A stretch of DNA of 64,000 nucleotides from CAMDKS01 sp964402975 (GCA_964402975.1 CAYOEM010000014.1:1-64000); one strand, 5' to 3'. Shown: positions 52,814 through 62,608, counted from the first letter of the stretch. Notes: a model not told the origin generated them from the letters alone. Numbers and translations are program-made.

Positions 52814-55800
52814 TCACCACAAATCACCATTTTCAGGTTTAGGCGCTTTATCAGATTCCGGTTTTGCCTGACCGTTGACGTCTACACCAGAATCATCTCC
52901 CGAAGGCAACGTTCCAGTCACGCCACCTTTTGCTGCTTCTTTTTCCCCACGAATAACTCGTCCATCATCGTCAAGTACTTCTTGAGACTCTCCTTGTAAT
53001 TCCCCAGGACGCAAACCTGGCAGAAGCTGCGAGTTCGCCGTTTCTGCCGAAGCATCAGGACCAACTCCAGGCTTATCTGTAACCTCAACTCGAGTCGGTG
53101 CCGCGGGCATGGACAAGTCCTTGAGCTCAGCCTTGAAATTGAATGGGCTATAAAGTCTAGCTACACCACCTCGTCCATCTCCTGGAACGCGGATCACTGA
53201 ACGAACCGTGCTACCAATAGCAAACTCGTTTTCAAAGGATTCACCTGTTTTGTCAATATTCGTAGTGGCAAAAACTTCATCGCCGGCATTGTCTGACGAG
53301 AAAACAATACCCCTGGCAAGATCAACCCCGATTGAGGACGCATTCGCCGGATATTTGATCGGCCACTCCCCTCTTTTCACAATAGATAGATCCAATTCGT
53401 CTACCTGGTCTCGATACTTCAGAACTTCCATCATCCCTTTTGCGTAATCAATCCAAGCAGGAAGAGCGCCTACGGCACCACTGACTTTTATGGCGCCTCG
53501 TCGCATCATTTTATTGAGATCATATCCAACATAACTGGCGATAGTGTGGAAACTAGAAAAATCTAGCGGAGCCCCCTTAGACGGAGGGACAGGGAAGAAA
53601 CCTGCGAAATATGCATTCGTGTAGTCATTGGTCGTTCCGGTTTTTCCGAACGATTGTATTCTAACTTTTTGACCCTCTTTTTTGGGGTCATTGCCTGCAA
53701 TTAATGCACCGCTTGCATCCTTGGAAAGATCCACATAAAGCTCGCCTCGCGCCCTTTTCCCCGTCCCATGAGTCACGACTCGTTTCAAGATTTCGTGCAT
53801 CTGTTGCGAGTATTCGTTAATAGCGACTGTTGCTTCGCGCCGTTTAGGTTCAAACACAACCTCCCCGTGTCGATCAAGAATCTTCCTCACAAAATTTATC
53901 TGATTTGGCGGACCATTTTCATAGAAACGATATATTTTGCCCTCAACAAACGTTTGATATATTTTGGCAACCTCAGCTGCCGTTACGTCATTGGTACCCA
54001 ACGGGAAGGACTGAACGGGGTCGATCTTGCTTATCACTCCCATTGCTTTAACCATCTCGACAAGATAGTTGAGACCCAAAGCAATCCTAAAATCGTGATG
54101 CTCGAAATATCGATTCAGGTCGTACGGCGAGGAAACACTCATGACAGATTGGTAGTGATCCTCGACAGATTTCTCTAGCTTGATGAATTCGCCAAGGGGA
54201 AGGGTTCCGTTGAGTCTAATTTCACCCTTCTTTACCATCTCATTCTGCCAAACCGCTTCAACGTCCATCGCGTTCAAAGAACGCCCCTGGATACTCGCCA
54301 ACTTTAAAATGTAGTCATAGCGATCGGTCGCCACTTTAGGTCGCTCAGCCTCCAAAGACGGCAAAAAACCGAGCGCTGGCTTATTACCCTGCGTCGGAAG
54401 TACGCGGAAATGAGACCAGGCATCCTTTAGCTTAGGATCAGATAATGCACTCTCAGGACCTTTGGCCTGAACCGCCGCATAGATCGATTCGAATTCAACA
54501 TCAGCCATTTCAGAGAGCGTTTTCATGCGAAGGAAATTATTCTTAACAAGATTCAGACGGATTGCATTCTCAAGCGGTGGCATATCTTCTGCACCCTGCT
54601 TAGATAGAAGACGTTGCACTTCCGCCTCATAGCCCTTGCCCCACCACATCTTTTCCAGAGAGCGTATCGCATCGTTGGCGCCCTTGAAAACCAAGTCTGG
54701 AATAATATCGGCAACTGCTCTGTCGAGCTGGTACTCCCTAATACCGTCATTCTCGAGTTGTACACCTGTGGTTTTCGCGACCCGGAAGTGGAAGTCGGGC
54801 GCGCTCTCCCCTGGGTTAGGGCTTAGCTTCATCTGCCCCATGAGATCTTTAAATTGTTCGAAATTGAGCTTATCAACTAAGTGATTAGCCAATGCTACCG
54901 ATGCCAAGTTTTCCGACATCGCACCGGACCAGACCATCGAAACATTCCTGTAAGGGCTAATGTGATCGGGCCGAGGGAAATAAAGGCGAGACTGGTAGGG
55001 GAAAATTTGTCGTTCGTTGTCAACCACATCTAAAACATTCCAACCAAGCTGCATGGCTGCATAGTAAACAACAGCTTTAAAAACAGATCCCGGCTGCCTG
55101 CGAGCAAAAATAGCCCGATTGAAACCGATCGTATCAAAGCCACTAACGGCAACCCGCACTTCACCCTTGTCCAAAGCGACCAATCCACCGTTAACTTTTG
55201 GGCTTTTTTGAAGTTCGAGAATCGCCTCGTGTTTATCGGCGTCGTACTGTCGTACCTCAACGAAAACGATATCACCTTTTTTAATCGTGTTAAAAAGCTT
55301 CTTCATCTGGACTTCAAAACCCTCTTGAAGAGGAAGATCCAGTAGTTTTGCATACCTGACGATTGCATCATGGGGGATGGTGCCTGAACTTAATCCGAAC
55401 GACACCTTGATCTCCGAATTTTTCTTGTCAGCTTTGATCTCCTCAACTTTGCCATAATAAAATTGATTCAACTCAAGATCACGAAGGCGACGAAAGTTTT
55501 CGGGTTTCTCTGCCTGGAATCCGCCCAAGATCGTCTCTAGGCGACTCAAATTACGTCGCATACCTAGTTGGGCTTTCTCTTGAAGCTTGCAGTCAATCGT
55601 CGTGAATATTTTCAAGCCCGCATTGTTAAGCTCATCGACTGTTTCAAGTCCCAACTGCTCCATAACCTCTTTTTGATTGACCTGATTTCGGATGAGACTG
55701 ACCAAAGCCACCTCACTGGAACGAAAACTACCTCGATTAAAGGGGACCGGACGGGCAGAAGCTTCGTTGTATTCTTGTTCAGAAAGCCAACCCTGTTCGA

Positions 55801-56551
55801 ACATGCGTCTCAGAACATAGTTTTTGCGTTCAAAAGCATTCTTTACGGCCTGCTCCCGCCGTTCCTTGGTGTATTTCAAGTAAGGGTCATACTTTGACGG
55901 CCCCTTTACACTTCCTGCAATAAAGGCAGATTCAACGACATCCAAATCTTTGACGTCTTTGTTGAAGTAATATTTAGCTGCAATACCCACACCAGACCCG
56001 TTACCAGACACGTGAAACTGATTTAAGTAGAATTCTAAGATTTGATCCTTGCTGTATAGTTTTTCCAGCTGCAAAGCTGCGATTGCTTCGTTTAACTTGC
56101 GGGCTAGCGAATACTCCCACTTGTCCATGATGTTTTTTACCGTTTGCTGCGTGAGAGTGGACCCGCCTCTGAATTTTCCAGTTTTGAAACCCTCGGCTAA
56201 AGCCTTGAAAATAGCCTGTGGATCAACGCCACGATGCTTGAAAAAGTTCTTATCTTCCGCAGCAACAAGAGCGTTCACCATGTGTTTGGGAATTTCGTCA
56301 AACGGTATGTAGCGTCGATGCTCGCTATTAAAAAAACTACCGATCGGCGTTTGTTCATCAAGACAGTAAACGGTTGTCTCTTCGTTGATACGAGCCATAA
56401 TCGTTGTCTTCTTGAGATGTGAATCATCACCAAACCAAACGCTGGCCAGTATGACGGATGTAACGCCAAGGGCTGCGCCTGCTCCGGAGACAAGACCACC
56501 AAGCAAGACCCACAAAAAAACATTCAAGGAACGATTTTCAACTAACCGCAT
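52814..56551 (-). CDS. mrcA: Class A penicillin-binding protein 1A, unusually long
   Basis: 1245 residues, against about 850 for E. coli PBP1A. One membrane anchor lies at about 10-40. The glycosyltransferase 51 domain covers about 60-245, with E99-D100 (AAEDKNFFKHRGVD) and FRGGSTLTQQTVKN. The transpeptidase has S489 and K492 (PGSVFK), SEN at 546-548 and KTGTTND at 970. The gap between SEN and KTG, about 420 residues, is far longer than usual and includes an unassigned charged helical insert near 570-820. A low-complexity tail follows from about 1160. It builds and cross-links peptidoglycan. Confidence 0.92.
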   Translation of the reverse strand: MRLVENRSLNVFLWVLLGGLVSGAGAALGVTSVILASVWFGDDSHLKKTTIMARINEETTVYCLDEQTPIGSFFNSEHRRYIPFDEIPKHMVNALVAAEDKNFFKHRGVDPQAIFKALAEGFKTGKFRGGSTLTQQTVKNIMDKWEYSLARKLNEAIAALQLEKLYSKDQILEFYLNQFHVSGNGSGVGIAAKYYFNKDVKDLDVVESAFIAGSVKGPSKYDPYLKYTKERREQAVKNAFERKNYVLRRMFEQGWLSEQEYNEASARPVPFNRGSFRSSEVALVSLIRNQVNQKEVMEQLGLETVDELNNAGLKIFTTIDCKLQEKAQLGMRRNLSRLETILGGFQAEKPENFRRLRDLELNQFYYGKVEEIKADKKNSEIKVSFGLSSGTIPHDAIVRYAKLLDLPLQEGFEVQMKKLFNTIKKGDIVFVEVRQYDADKHEAILELQKSPKVNGGLVALDKGEVRVAVSGFDTIGFNRAIFARRQPGSVFKAVVYYAAMQLGWNVLDVVDNERQIFPYQSRLYFPRPDHISPYRNVSMVWSGAMSENLASVALANHLVDKLNFEQFKDLMGQMKLSPNPGESAPDFHFRVAKTTGVQLENDGIREYQLDRAVADIIPDLVFKGANDAIRSLEKMWWGKGYEAEVQRLLSKQGAEDMPPLENAIRLNLVKNNFLRMKTLSEMADVEFESIYAAVQAKGPESALSDPKLKDAWSHFRVLPTQGNKPALGFLPSLEAERPKVATDRYDYILKLASIQGRSLNAMDVEAVWQNEMVKKGEIRLNGTLPLGEFIKLEKSVEDHYQSVMSVSSPYDLNRYFEHHDFRIALGLNYLVEMVKAMGVISKIDPVQSFPLGTNDVTAAEVAKIYQTFVEGKIYRFYENGPPNQINFVRKILDRHGEVVFEPKRREATVAINEYSQQMHEILKRVVTHGTGKRARGELYVDLSKDASGALIAGNDPKKEGQKVRIQSFGKTGTTNDYTNAYFAGFFPVPPSKGAPLDFSSFHTIASYVGYDLNKMMRRGAIKVSGAVGALPAWIDYAKGMMEVLKYRDQVDELDLSIVKRGEWPIKYPANASSIGVDLARGIVFSSDNAGDEVFATTNIDKTGESFENEFAIGSTVRSVIRVPGDGRGGVARLYSPFNFKAELKDLSMPAAPTRVEVTDKPGVGPDASAETANSQLLPGLRPGELQGESQEVLDDDGRVIRGEKEAAKGGVTGTLPSGDDSGVDVNGQAKPESDKAPKPENGDLW

Positions 56552-56678
56552 TGAGAGAACTCCAAGGACCAGATTTTCCTAGGGAATATTTTAACACCTG
56601 AGATCTCGTTTCACCTAGCTAGATACTGAAATATCAGCATGTTAGCCTTTATTTGAAGGACGTCCGAGGTTTATTCTG

Positions 56679-56707
56679 TTTACCAACTTTTGAGCAGCGG
56701 GTATAAG
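56679..56707 (+). promoter_or_regulatory. Candidate promoter for folB
   Basis: TTTACC at 56679-56684 and TATAAG at 56702-56707, spacer 17, 28 bases ahead of the folB ATG. Matches are four of six and five of six. Confidence 0.45.
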
Positions 56708-56735
56708 GTGGCCGCGAAACACGAATGGGTCCTTC

Positions 56736-57440
56736 ATGACACTTTTTCCATACCTAACAAATAAAGACGGTCGATCACTGGACCAGATCCAGATCACTGG
56801 AATGCTCATGAGCTGTGTCATCGGGATTTACCCTTCCGAAAGGCACAAAAAGCAGCCTGTAACGATCGACTTGTGTCTATATTTGGATACTAGACAGGCC
56901 GCTCAAAGTGCCAATATCACGGACACCATAGACTATGCGGGGGCTCTGAAGGAGGTGTCCTTTATTCTCGAGCATTGCGAGTTTCTGTTAATCGAGACCG
57001 CCGTAGAAGCCATTTGTCGCCATTTCATTTTGACATATCAGACGGATCACGCTCTGCCGCACATAGAGGCCGTTGTTGCAAGGATCAGTAAGCCTAGCGC
57101 ATTATCACAGGGGATCGTGCCCTCCGTACAGGCATTACGACGCAAAGAAGACTACGCGTTAACAGCCAGCAAAAGCACTAGCTGCTCGGTTTTCACGATT
57201 CATTCGGCTGCGGACGCAGGATTAGCACTGCTTGTAGCTAAGAGCCCCGCTCAAATTGTAGTGCCTGAGCATGTTCCATCCGCTCAGTCCGTCCTGCCCA
57301 TTGGACGATGGTCTTTTGACGGACAGCCCGCTAAATCTCGGCAGCCGATATCTCTCAAGAGTGATTTAAATAAGCCTTTTTTGAGCTCTGACCACGAAGT
57401 TCATGGGCCGAGGCTTCTACTGATCCAAACGCAGGGCTAA
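56736..57440 (+). CDS. folB: Dihydroneopterin aldolase FolB with unassigned C-terminal extension
   Basis: 234 residues, about twice the family's normal 120. The first 130 match FolB, which makes the pterin precursor of folate: DQIQITGMLMSCVIGIYPSER with the N-terminal substrate region, QPVTIDLCLYLD, TIDYAGALKEV, and LLIETAVEAICRHF with the conserved Glu. The usual KP.AL pattern is seen in SKPSALSQGI. The last 95 residues (from about 140, SCSVFTIHSAADAGLALLV onward) have a strand-rich pattern I do not recognise. No frame break is visible, so it is a true extension or fusion. No other folate genes are near. The ribosome site is weak. Confidence 0.82.
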   Translation: MTLFPYLTNKDGRSLDQIQITGMLMSCVIGIYPSERHKKQPVTIDLCLYLDTRQAAQSANITDTIDYAGALKEVSFILEHCEFLLIETAVEAICRHFILTYQTDHALPHIEAVVARISKPSALSQGIVPSVQALRRKEDYALTASKSTSCSVFTIHSAADAGLALLVAKSPAQIVVPEHVPSAQSVLPIGRWSFDGQPAKSRQPISLKSDLNKPFLSSDHEVHGPRLLLIQTQG

Positions 57441-57450
57441 CTGCTAAAGC

Positions 57451-57474
57451 ATGGGCATTTGGTGCCCATTTTTG
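57451..57474 (+). terminator. Terminator after folB
   Basis: ATGGGCA, five bases, TGCCCAT then TTTTTG, 11 bases past the folB stop. It separates folB from the protease gene downstream. Confidence 0.8.
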
Positions 57475-57563
57475 TCCTAAATAGCATCCTTTTAAAATGG
57501 TAGTACACACCCGCCGCCGAAACCAAGACCCAGGCGCCGGATCGCGCTGACCGGAGCTTTACT

Positions 57564-58649
57564 TTGCCCAAGACTAATTGGTACTCAAGTATTTTGATAG
57601 CGACTCTCGCGTTCATGCCATGCGCACCGGCAAAGGGCAGTGTTTTGCTCTCGTTTGCGGATATTGCCGAGCAAGCCATCCCTGGCGTGGTTAATATTCG
57701 AACGACTCAATACACGCCGAACAAAGATCCTGCTCTTGATCTCTATCAATTCTTTCTAAATGGTAGAGCTCCCCTCAATCTATCCACCCACTCCGTGGGA
57801 AGCGGCGTTATCATCAATAAGGACGGTCACGTGCTAACGAATGCACACGTTATCGAAAGCGCCAATGTCATCGAAGTGCTTTTGGCTAAAAATAAACAAA
57901 AGTTAACTGCAAAAGTTCTTGGAACTGACCTTAAGACGGATCTTGCGCTTTTGAAAATTGTCGGAAACGTGGCAATCAAACCACTACAATTAGGCGATAG
58001 CGATTCACTAAGAGTTGGAGACCCCGTTATAGCCATTGGAAACCCTTTCGGTTACTCCCACACGGTAACGTCAGGAATCATCTCGGCGAAAGGTCGCGTG
58101 ATAGGCAATGGCCCTTACGATAATTTTCTACAAACCGACGCATCCATTCACCCTGGAAACAGTGGAGGCCCACTTCTGGACATCAATGGTCGCGTCATAG
58201 GAATAAACACGGCCGTCAGCGAAGAAGGCAATGGCATTGGATTTGCCATACCAATCAACATCGCCCGTCAGGTGGGCGCCGACTTGTTAGCATTCGGGAA
58301 AACGAGACGCCCATGGCTCGGAATGGTTGGTAAAAATATTTTATCTGCGGATGAGATAGAATCGCCGTCGGCTGGGATACTCGGGGCTTACGGAGTTATC
58401 GTGTCAAACCTTATTGTCAATGCACCCGCACATCGCGCAGGAGTGCGGATCGGCGATGTGGTTCTCTTAGCTGATGGAAAGAAAATAACAGATCTCAATC
58501 AGTTCCAACGCATACTGCTTGGAAAACAACTTCGTGGTCGGGTTCGACTAAAAATATACCGAAAAGGAAAAGGATACCTTTTTGCGACAATACCGCTTGA
58601 GGAAACTCCAAAAAATGAAGACCTCCCCCAAGAGAGGGATCTGTTTTAA
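57564..58649 (+). CDS. HtrA/Deg-family periplasmic serine protease with one PDZ domain
   Basis: 361 residues. A signal peptide covers about 8-24. The protease domain has H95 (LTNAHV), D126 (TDLALLK) and S200 (PGNSGGP), followed by one PDZ domain at about 245-345 (GVIVSNLIVNAPAHRAGVRIGD). One PDZ makes it DegS- or DegQ-like in layout, though without a retained N-terminal anchor it would be soluble. It degrades or senses misfolded envelope proteins. The start is a TTG with GGAG eight bases ahead. Its 3' end overlaps the convergent methyltransferase gene by four bases. Confidence 0.92.
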   Translation: MPKTNWYSSILIATLAFMPCAPAKGSVLLSFADIAEQAIPGVVNIRTTQYTPNKDPALDLYQFFLNGRAPLNLSTHSVGSGVIINKDGHVLTNAHVIESANVIEVLLAKNKQKLTAKVLGTDLKTDLALLKIVGNVAIKPLQLGDSDSLRVGDPVIAIGNPFGYSHTVTSGIISAKGRVIGNGPYDNFLQTDASIHPGNSGGPLLDINGRVIGINTAVSEEGNGIGFAIPINIARQVGADLLAFGKTRRPWLGMVGKNILSADEIESPSAGILGAYGVIVSNLIVNAPAHRAGVRIGDVVLLADGKKITDLNQFQRILLGKQLRGRVRLKIYRKGKGYLFATIPLEETPKNEDLPQERDLF

Positions 58650-59398
58650 TCCCCAATTCTGGCCTTCAACCAGTGACGTTTACGTCCAGGGGTAGGAATA
58701 CGTTCATACACCCAACCGGACTCGGAGAGGGCCGATTTGACCGCGCGTGCAACACTATAGCTCATCAACACTGCCCCCGACCGCGAGACATGTCTCACTT
58801 GATTAAACCAATCTGCTGACCATAGCCTCGGATTTAGCTCCGGCGTAAACGGATCCTGCCAAATATAATCAAACGTCTTTTTTAGACTAATTAAATCAAT
58901 ATTAGATGCATCACACGCCATCACCGTCCATGTTAAATGCCGACCTGTGACAGGATGCTTTATGATAGCTCGCCACCCATGCTCGTGATGACGCAACTCC
59001 TTAGGTCCAACTAACCACACCTCGTCCCAACCCCGCTGCCATGGAGCTTCGCCACTGGCAACAGCTTCCACCAAACGCACATCGTATTCAAGACTGGTTA
59101 TATCTACGTCAAGGAGTCCAGAGCCTTTGTACCAAGCCACTACCGAGGCTACTGCGTTATAGCCAAGCCCCATCCCCACGTCTAAAATATGAATTTTCTG
59201 GCTTGATTGGGACACAAGGCTATCCAAATAGCCACTTCCCACGACATAGAGATTCCACGCCTCAAATCGTGCTCCCTCCTGAGAATGAAAATCTTGGCCA
59301 TGACCACTGTGCCGAATCGTCAGTGAGCCATCTGCCGTCTCCACCAGCGCTCCAAACTCAGTCATTTCAATCTCTTTTGTCGGATCAGGTCTTGTCAT
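58646..59398 (-). CDS. mnmD: MnmC-like (DUF752) tRNA-modifying methyltransferase domain protein
   Basis: 250 residues. The sequence matches the methyltransferase half of MnmC: SLTIRHSGHGQDFHSQEGARFEAW at the start, the SAM loop ILDVGMGLGYNAVAS, and the active-site DPFTPELNPRLWS. That domain methylates 5-aminomethyl-uridine to 5-methylaminomethyl-uridine at tRNA position 34. The FAD oxidase half of E. coli MnmC is absent, as in stand-alone MnmD proteins. ATG 59398 has no good ribosome site; an ATG 11 codons later is an alternative. Only 32 bases separate it from the divergent MiaE gene. Confidence 0.87.
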   Translation of the reverse strand: MTRPDPTKEIEMTEFGALVETADGSLTIRHSGHGQDFHSQEGARFEAWNLYVVGSGYLDSLVSQSSQKIHILDVGMGLGYNAVASVVAWYKGSGLLDVDITSLEYDVRLVEAVASGEAPWQRGWDEVWLVGPKELRHHEHGWRAIIKHPVTGRHLTWTVMACDASNIDLISLKKTFDYIWQDPFTPELNPRLWSADWFNQVRHVSRSGAVLMSYSVARAVKSALSESGWVYERIPTPGRKRHWLKARIGD

Positions 59399-59430
59399 AC
59401 GTCGGGATAAATACTACAACCGATTCAAGT

Positions 59431-60045
59431 ATGACAACCAACATCGAAGAAAAATTAACCGAAATAAGACGCTCTCTGCCCTTGCGTTGGGAGACGCCCA
59501 ATGATTGGACAAATCTTGCCCTAAATGACCTGAAGTCATTCTTGGCGGATCATGCCTCTTGTGAGCGAAAGGCAAGCGCAGCTGCGCTGATGCTCGCAAA
59601 TCGTTATCCAGAGCACCCAGAGCTTCAGGATCGAATGATAGGTCTCGCCATTGAGGAAATGCAACATTTTCATCAGGTCTTTAAACTACTGAAGCAGCGC
59701 AACATTCCCCTGCCCAACGACAGCATTGACCCCTACGTGACAGCGCTACTGGCTCACGTGCGTCATCCACGGAATGAGCACTTACTCGATCGCCTACTCG
59801 TTGCGGCCATGATTGAGGCCAGAAGCTGCGAACGATTTTGCATGTTTACGTCTGCCCTACCGGAAGGCGAATTAAAAACATTTTACGTAGACTTCTCTCT
59901 GGCAGAGAGCGCCCACGTGCCACTTTTTCTCACTACAGCAGAGCTTTTCTTCCCCAGCCAGGTCGTGCGTGAGAGACTTTCGACGTGGATTGATATTGAA
60001 GCCAAGTCCGCACAAAACACGCCTTTAGCAGCGCGGATTCACTGA
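59431..60045 (+). CDS. miaE: MiaE-like tRNA hydroxylase (diiron)
   Basis: 204 residues from ATG 59431. The frame is open upstream across the MnmC-like gene, but that part is unlike the family. MiaE hydroxylates the isopentenyl side chain of ms2i6A37 in tRNA with a diiron centre. Expected ligands are seen as Glu in HASCERKASA, Glu and His in IEEMQHFHQV, Glu in MIEARSCERF and Glu-His in LAESAHVPLF. The second tRNA modifier, the MnmC-like enzyme, starts 32 bases away on the other strand. The ribosome site is weak. Confidence 0.88.
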   Translation: MTTNIEEKLTEIRRSLPLRWETPNDWTNLALNDLKSFLADHASCERKASAAALMLANRYPEHPELQDRMIGLAIEEMQHFHQVFKLLKQRNIPLPNDSIDPYVTALLAHVRHPRNEHLLDRLLVAAMIEARSCERFCMFTSALPEGELKTFYVDFSLAESAHVPLFLTTAELFFPSQVVRERLSTWIDIEAKSAQNTPLAARIH

Positions 60046-60070
60046 TTCCCGGCAAAACCACCGAATATCA

Positions 60071-60781
60071 TTAGTATCCCTTTTTCTGGTCCGCTACCCC
60101 GCCCTGAAGCTCACCCAGGATGGCGCGCGTCGCACTGGCACCAATTCTATCAGCCCCCGCCTCAATTAAAGCGAGTGTATCTTTCAATGTTCTGATGCCA
60201 CCAGATGCCTTTATTTTTGTCTTGGCATTACTTACGCCCATAATAGTGTCTCGCATGATTTTGATATCAGCGATAGACGCCCCTCGAGAACCAAAACCAG
60301 TAGACGTCTTAACAAAATCAATGCCATCTTCGGCGCACCACTTCGCTACCATTGAAATTTCGTCCGAATTGAGAAGGCTTGTTTCGAAGATCACTTTAAG
60401 CGGTATAATCCCGCAAGCTTTCTTGACTTCAACGATATCTTTTCTAGCTTCAGTGAACATCCTGGACTTGATCTGCCCAACCGAAAGAACCATATCAATC
60501 TCTTTAGCTCCGCAATCAATGGATGCACGAGTTTCAAAAACCTTGGACGCCGTCCCCATAGCACCTAACGGAAAACCAACTACCGTGATTGGCATAACGC
60601 TCGACCCGGTCAGTATCGAGCTAGCCAAGGGGATCCAAACCGGATTGACACAGACCGCAGCCGTGCCCAGCTCTCTAGCCTCGTGACAAAGACTTCTAAT
60701 ATCATCGGCTGACGTTTCAGCCTTGAGCGCCGTGTGGTCAAAATATCTCGCCAGCTCCTTCGGACTAAACGCTCTGCTCAT
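60071..60781 (-). CDS. deoC: Deoxyribose-phosphate aldolase
   Basis: 236 residues from ATG 60781, which overlaps the stop of the UbiD-like gene (ATGA) and has GGAGG five bases ahead; an earlier in-frame ATG at 60799 is less likely. DeoC splits 2-deoxyribose-5-phosphate into acetaldehyde and glyceraldehyde-3-phosphate. The Schiff-base Lys is in DFVKTSTGFG and the second catalytic Lys in KIKASGGIRT; EIDMVLSVGQIKS is the family's Asp block. It is last in a five-gene minus-strand series. No other deo genes are near. Confidence 0.95.
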   Translation of the reverse strand: MSRAFSPKELARYFDHTALKAETSADDIRSLCHEARELGTAAVCVNPVWIPLASSILTGSSVMPITVVGFPLGAMGTASKVFETRASIDCGAKEIDMVLSVGQIKSRMFTEARKDIVEVKKACGIIPLKVIFETSLLNSDEISMVAKWCAEDGIDFVKTSTGFGSRGASIADIKIMRDTIMGVSNAKTKIKASGGIRTLKDTLALIEAGADRIGASATRAILGELQGGVADQKKGY

Positions 60782-62604
60782 TGCTTCCTCCAAATCCAAG
60801 AAAATTTTTGTTCGACTTGCCTCGCCACGTTACCATCCTCCTCCAGAGGCGGTGCGTGATGAGGCTTCATTCTCGCATCGATGATCAAGGGGCCCTTACA
60901 ACCCCAATGCTTAAATTCATAAAACGAATCAAAGCCGTAAATATCATGACTCGGATTACTCCTCGTAAATGTAACCCAAAGCCAATTTGCCGGACTTGCA
61001 GCACAAAATGCGGCGTCATCTACGATGACAACCAATGCTACGTCTGCCTCAACTTTTAACCCTTTCGTTAGGGCACCGATCGCCTTTATTGCATGGTCGT
61101 AAGAGGTAAATGCCTCAGCACTGACAGCAACAATCCCAGGAGCCACCAATCTAGCCCCCGACAAGTCAAAACCGTCTACGTGGCATGTCTTAAATTCATC
61201 AGGTATTTTTTTTGAAAGCTGACGGATCTCAGGGCCCGCGATCGCAATGACAAGCTTACTGCCACGATTTACAGCCTCTCCTGAATAATCCAACGTGTCC
61301 ATTGTTGTTTTAGTATGAAAGTGAAGGTCCCTGGACCAGTCAACTCGCCTAAGACAGTAATCAAAAAATGCCATCTCGTTGTTAATATCAACGTCATGCC
61401 CACTTCCATCGGCAATAATCAGGTATTTCGCCAAAGATGCCTGATTAAAACCAAGTATGGCATTGGCCTGCGTAAGAATCTCCTGTGGATGAGAAGTTTT
61501 TTTGTAGGGCGTGTATCGCTCGCTACCAACAGCTAACAGCAAAGGGTGCACACCCGCTACGTCAACAGCATGCATCGCCTTGACCCCCGGTAACGATACA
61601 GGAACCATAGGTTTTGTAAGCTCATGGATGATACTGCCGAACGTTGTGTCCTCCTGCGGAGGACGGCCCACCACGGTAAAAGGCCAAATAGCGTCTCTGC
61701 GATGAAAGACCTTCTCAACCGTCATTACCGGGAAATTGTGACGAAGAGAATAATAGCCTAGATGGTCACCAAATGGCCCTTCTGGTTTTGTTATTGATGG
61801 ATCGATCGTCCCAAGAATACAAAAATCTGCGTCAGCTGCGACTGTCCATCCGTTCCATTTGCCATATCGAAATCTACGACCAGCTAACATCCCAGCAAAA
61901 AGAACCTCCGGTAGACCCTCGGGCAACGGCATTACCGCAGCAAACGTGTGGGCAGGGGGTCCTCCGACAAAAACCGCGACTTTTAGTTTCTCTCCTCGTT
62001 TCGCGGCAGCAGAGTGATGAATTCCCATGCCACGATGAATTTGATAATGCACACCAATTTCGTGGTTCAAAATATAGTCGTTACCGCTGAGCTGCACTCG
62101 GTACATCCCGATGTTACTCGACATCACGCCTGGCTTATCAGGATCCTCGCTGTAAACTTGGGGCAAGGTAACAAAAGGTCCACCGTCATCAGGCCAACTT
62201 TTGATCCAAGGCAATCGGTCAATCGACGTCTCGCATTCCAGCACGGGCAATTTATAAACCCTTTTAGGCAAGCTCATCAGCCCAGTGATTGGCGCTCGCC
62301 AATACCGCCAAAAATAACGCAGCGCATGCTCAGGATCCGCTTTGATAGCGATCGCATCCCTGGTTGATTTGAACGTTTTTCTAAAAATAAATTTCGCGCG
62401 ATCTTGGCTGCCAAACAAGTTACAAACCGCCGGAAATGGAGATCCCTTTACTTTCTCAAACAAAATAGCTTTGCCACCGGCAGCATAAACCCTACGCTGA
62501 ATCGCTGCCATCTCCAGACACGGGTCGACTTCGTCCTTCACGCGAACTAAATGACCAGCGCGCTCCAGATCATCCACACAGTCTCGAGTACTTTTATAAG
62601 ACAT
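60778..62604 (-). CDS. UbiD-family prenylated-FMN decarboxylase
   Basis: 608 residues from ATG 62604, with GGTGGA about seven bases ahead; a GTG at 62616 is in frame. The family uses prenylated FMN to remove a carboxyl group from aromatic or enoyl acids. Typical regions are IGMYRVQLSGNDYILNHEIG and HYQIHRGMGIHH around the cofactor site, and AVFVGGPPAHTFAAVMPLPEGLPEVLFAG. At 608 residues it is longer than E. coli UbiD (497), in the range of menaquinone-type members, so a role in quinone synthesis is a fair guess. No ubiX is in view. It is coupled to deoC by a four-base overlap and follows the SUI1 gene. Confidence 0.87.
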   Translation of the reverse strand: MSYKSTRDCVDDLERAGHLVRVKDEVDPCLEMAAIQRRVYAAGGKAILFEKVKGSPFPAVCNLFGSQDRAKFIFRKTFKSTRDAIAIKADPEHALRYFWRYWRAPITGLMSLPKRVYKLPVLECETSIDRLPWIKSWPDDGGPFVTLPQVYSEDPDKPGVMSSNIGMYRVQLSGNDYILNHEIGVHYQIHRGMGIHHSAAAKRGEKLKVAVFVGGPPAHTFAAVMPLPEGLPEVLFAGMLAGRRFRYGKWNGWTVAADADFCILGTIDPSITKPEGPFGDHLGYYSLRHNFPVMTVEKVFHRRDAIWPFTVVGRPPQEDTTFGSIIHELTKPMVPVSLPGVKAMHAVDVAGVHPLLLAVGSERYTPYKKTSHPQEILTQANAILGFNQASLAKYLIIADGSGHDVDINNEMAFFDYCLRRVDWSRDLHFHTKTTMDTLDYSGEAVNRGSKLVIAIAGPEIRQLSKKIPDEFKTCHVDGFDLSGARLVAPGIVAVSAEAFTSYDHAIKAIGALTKGLKVEADVALVVIVDDAAFCAASPANWLWVTFTRSNPSHDIYGFDSFYEFKHWGCKGPLIIDARMKPHHAPPLEEDGNVARQVEQKFSWIWRKQ

Positions 62605-62608
62605 GAAC

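Noticed and set aside
59041..59430. Extended N-terminus of MiaE over the MnmC-like gene
   Set aside because: It is antisense to a well-supported gene and does not resemble MiaE.
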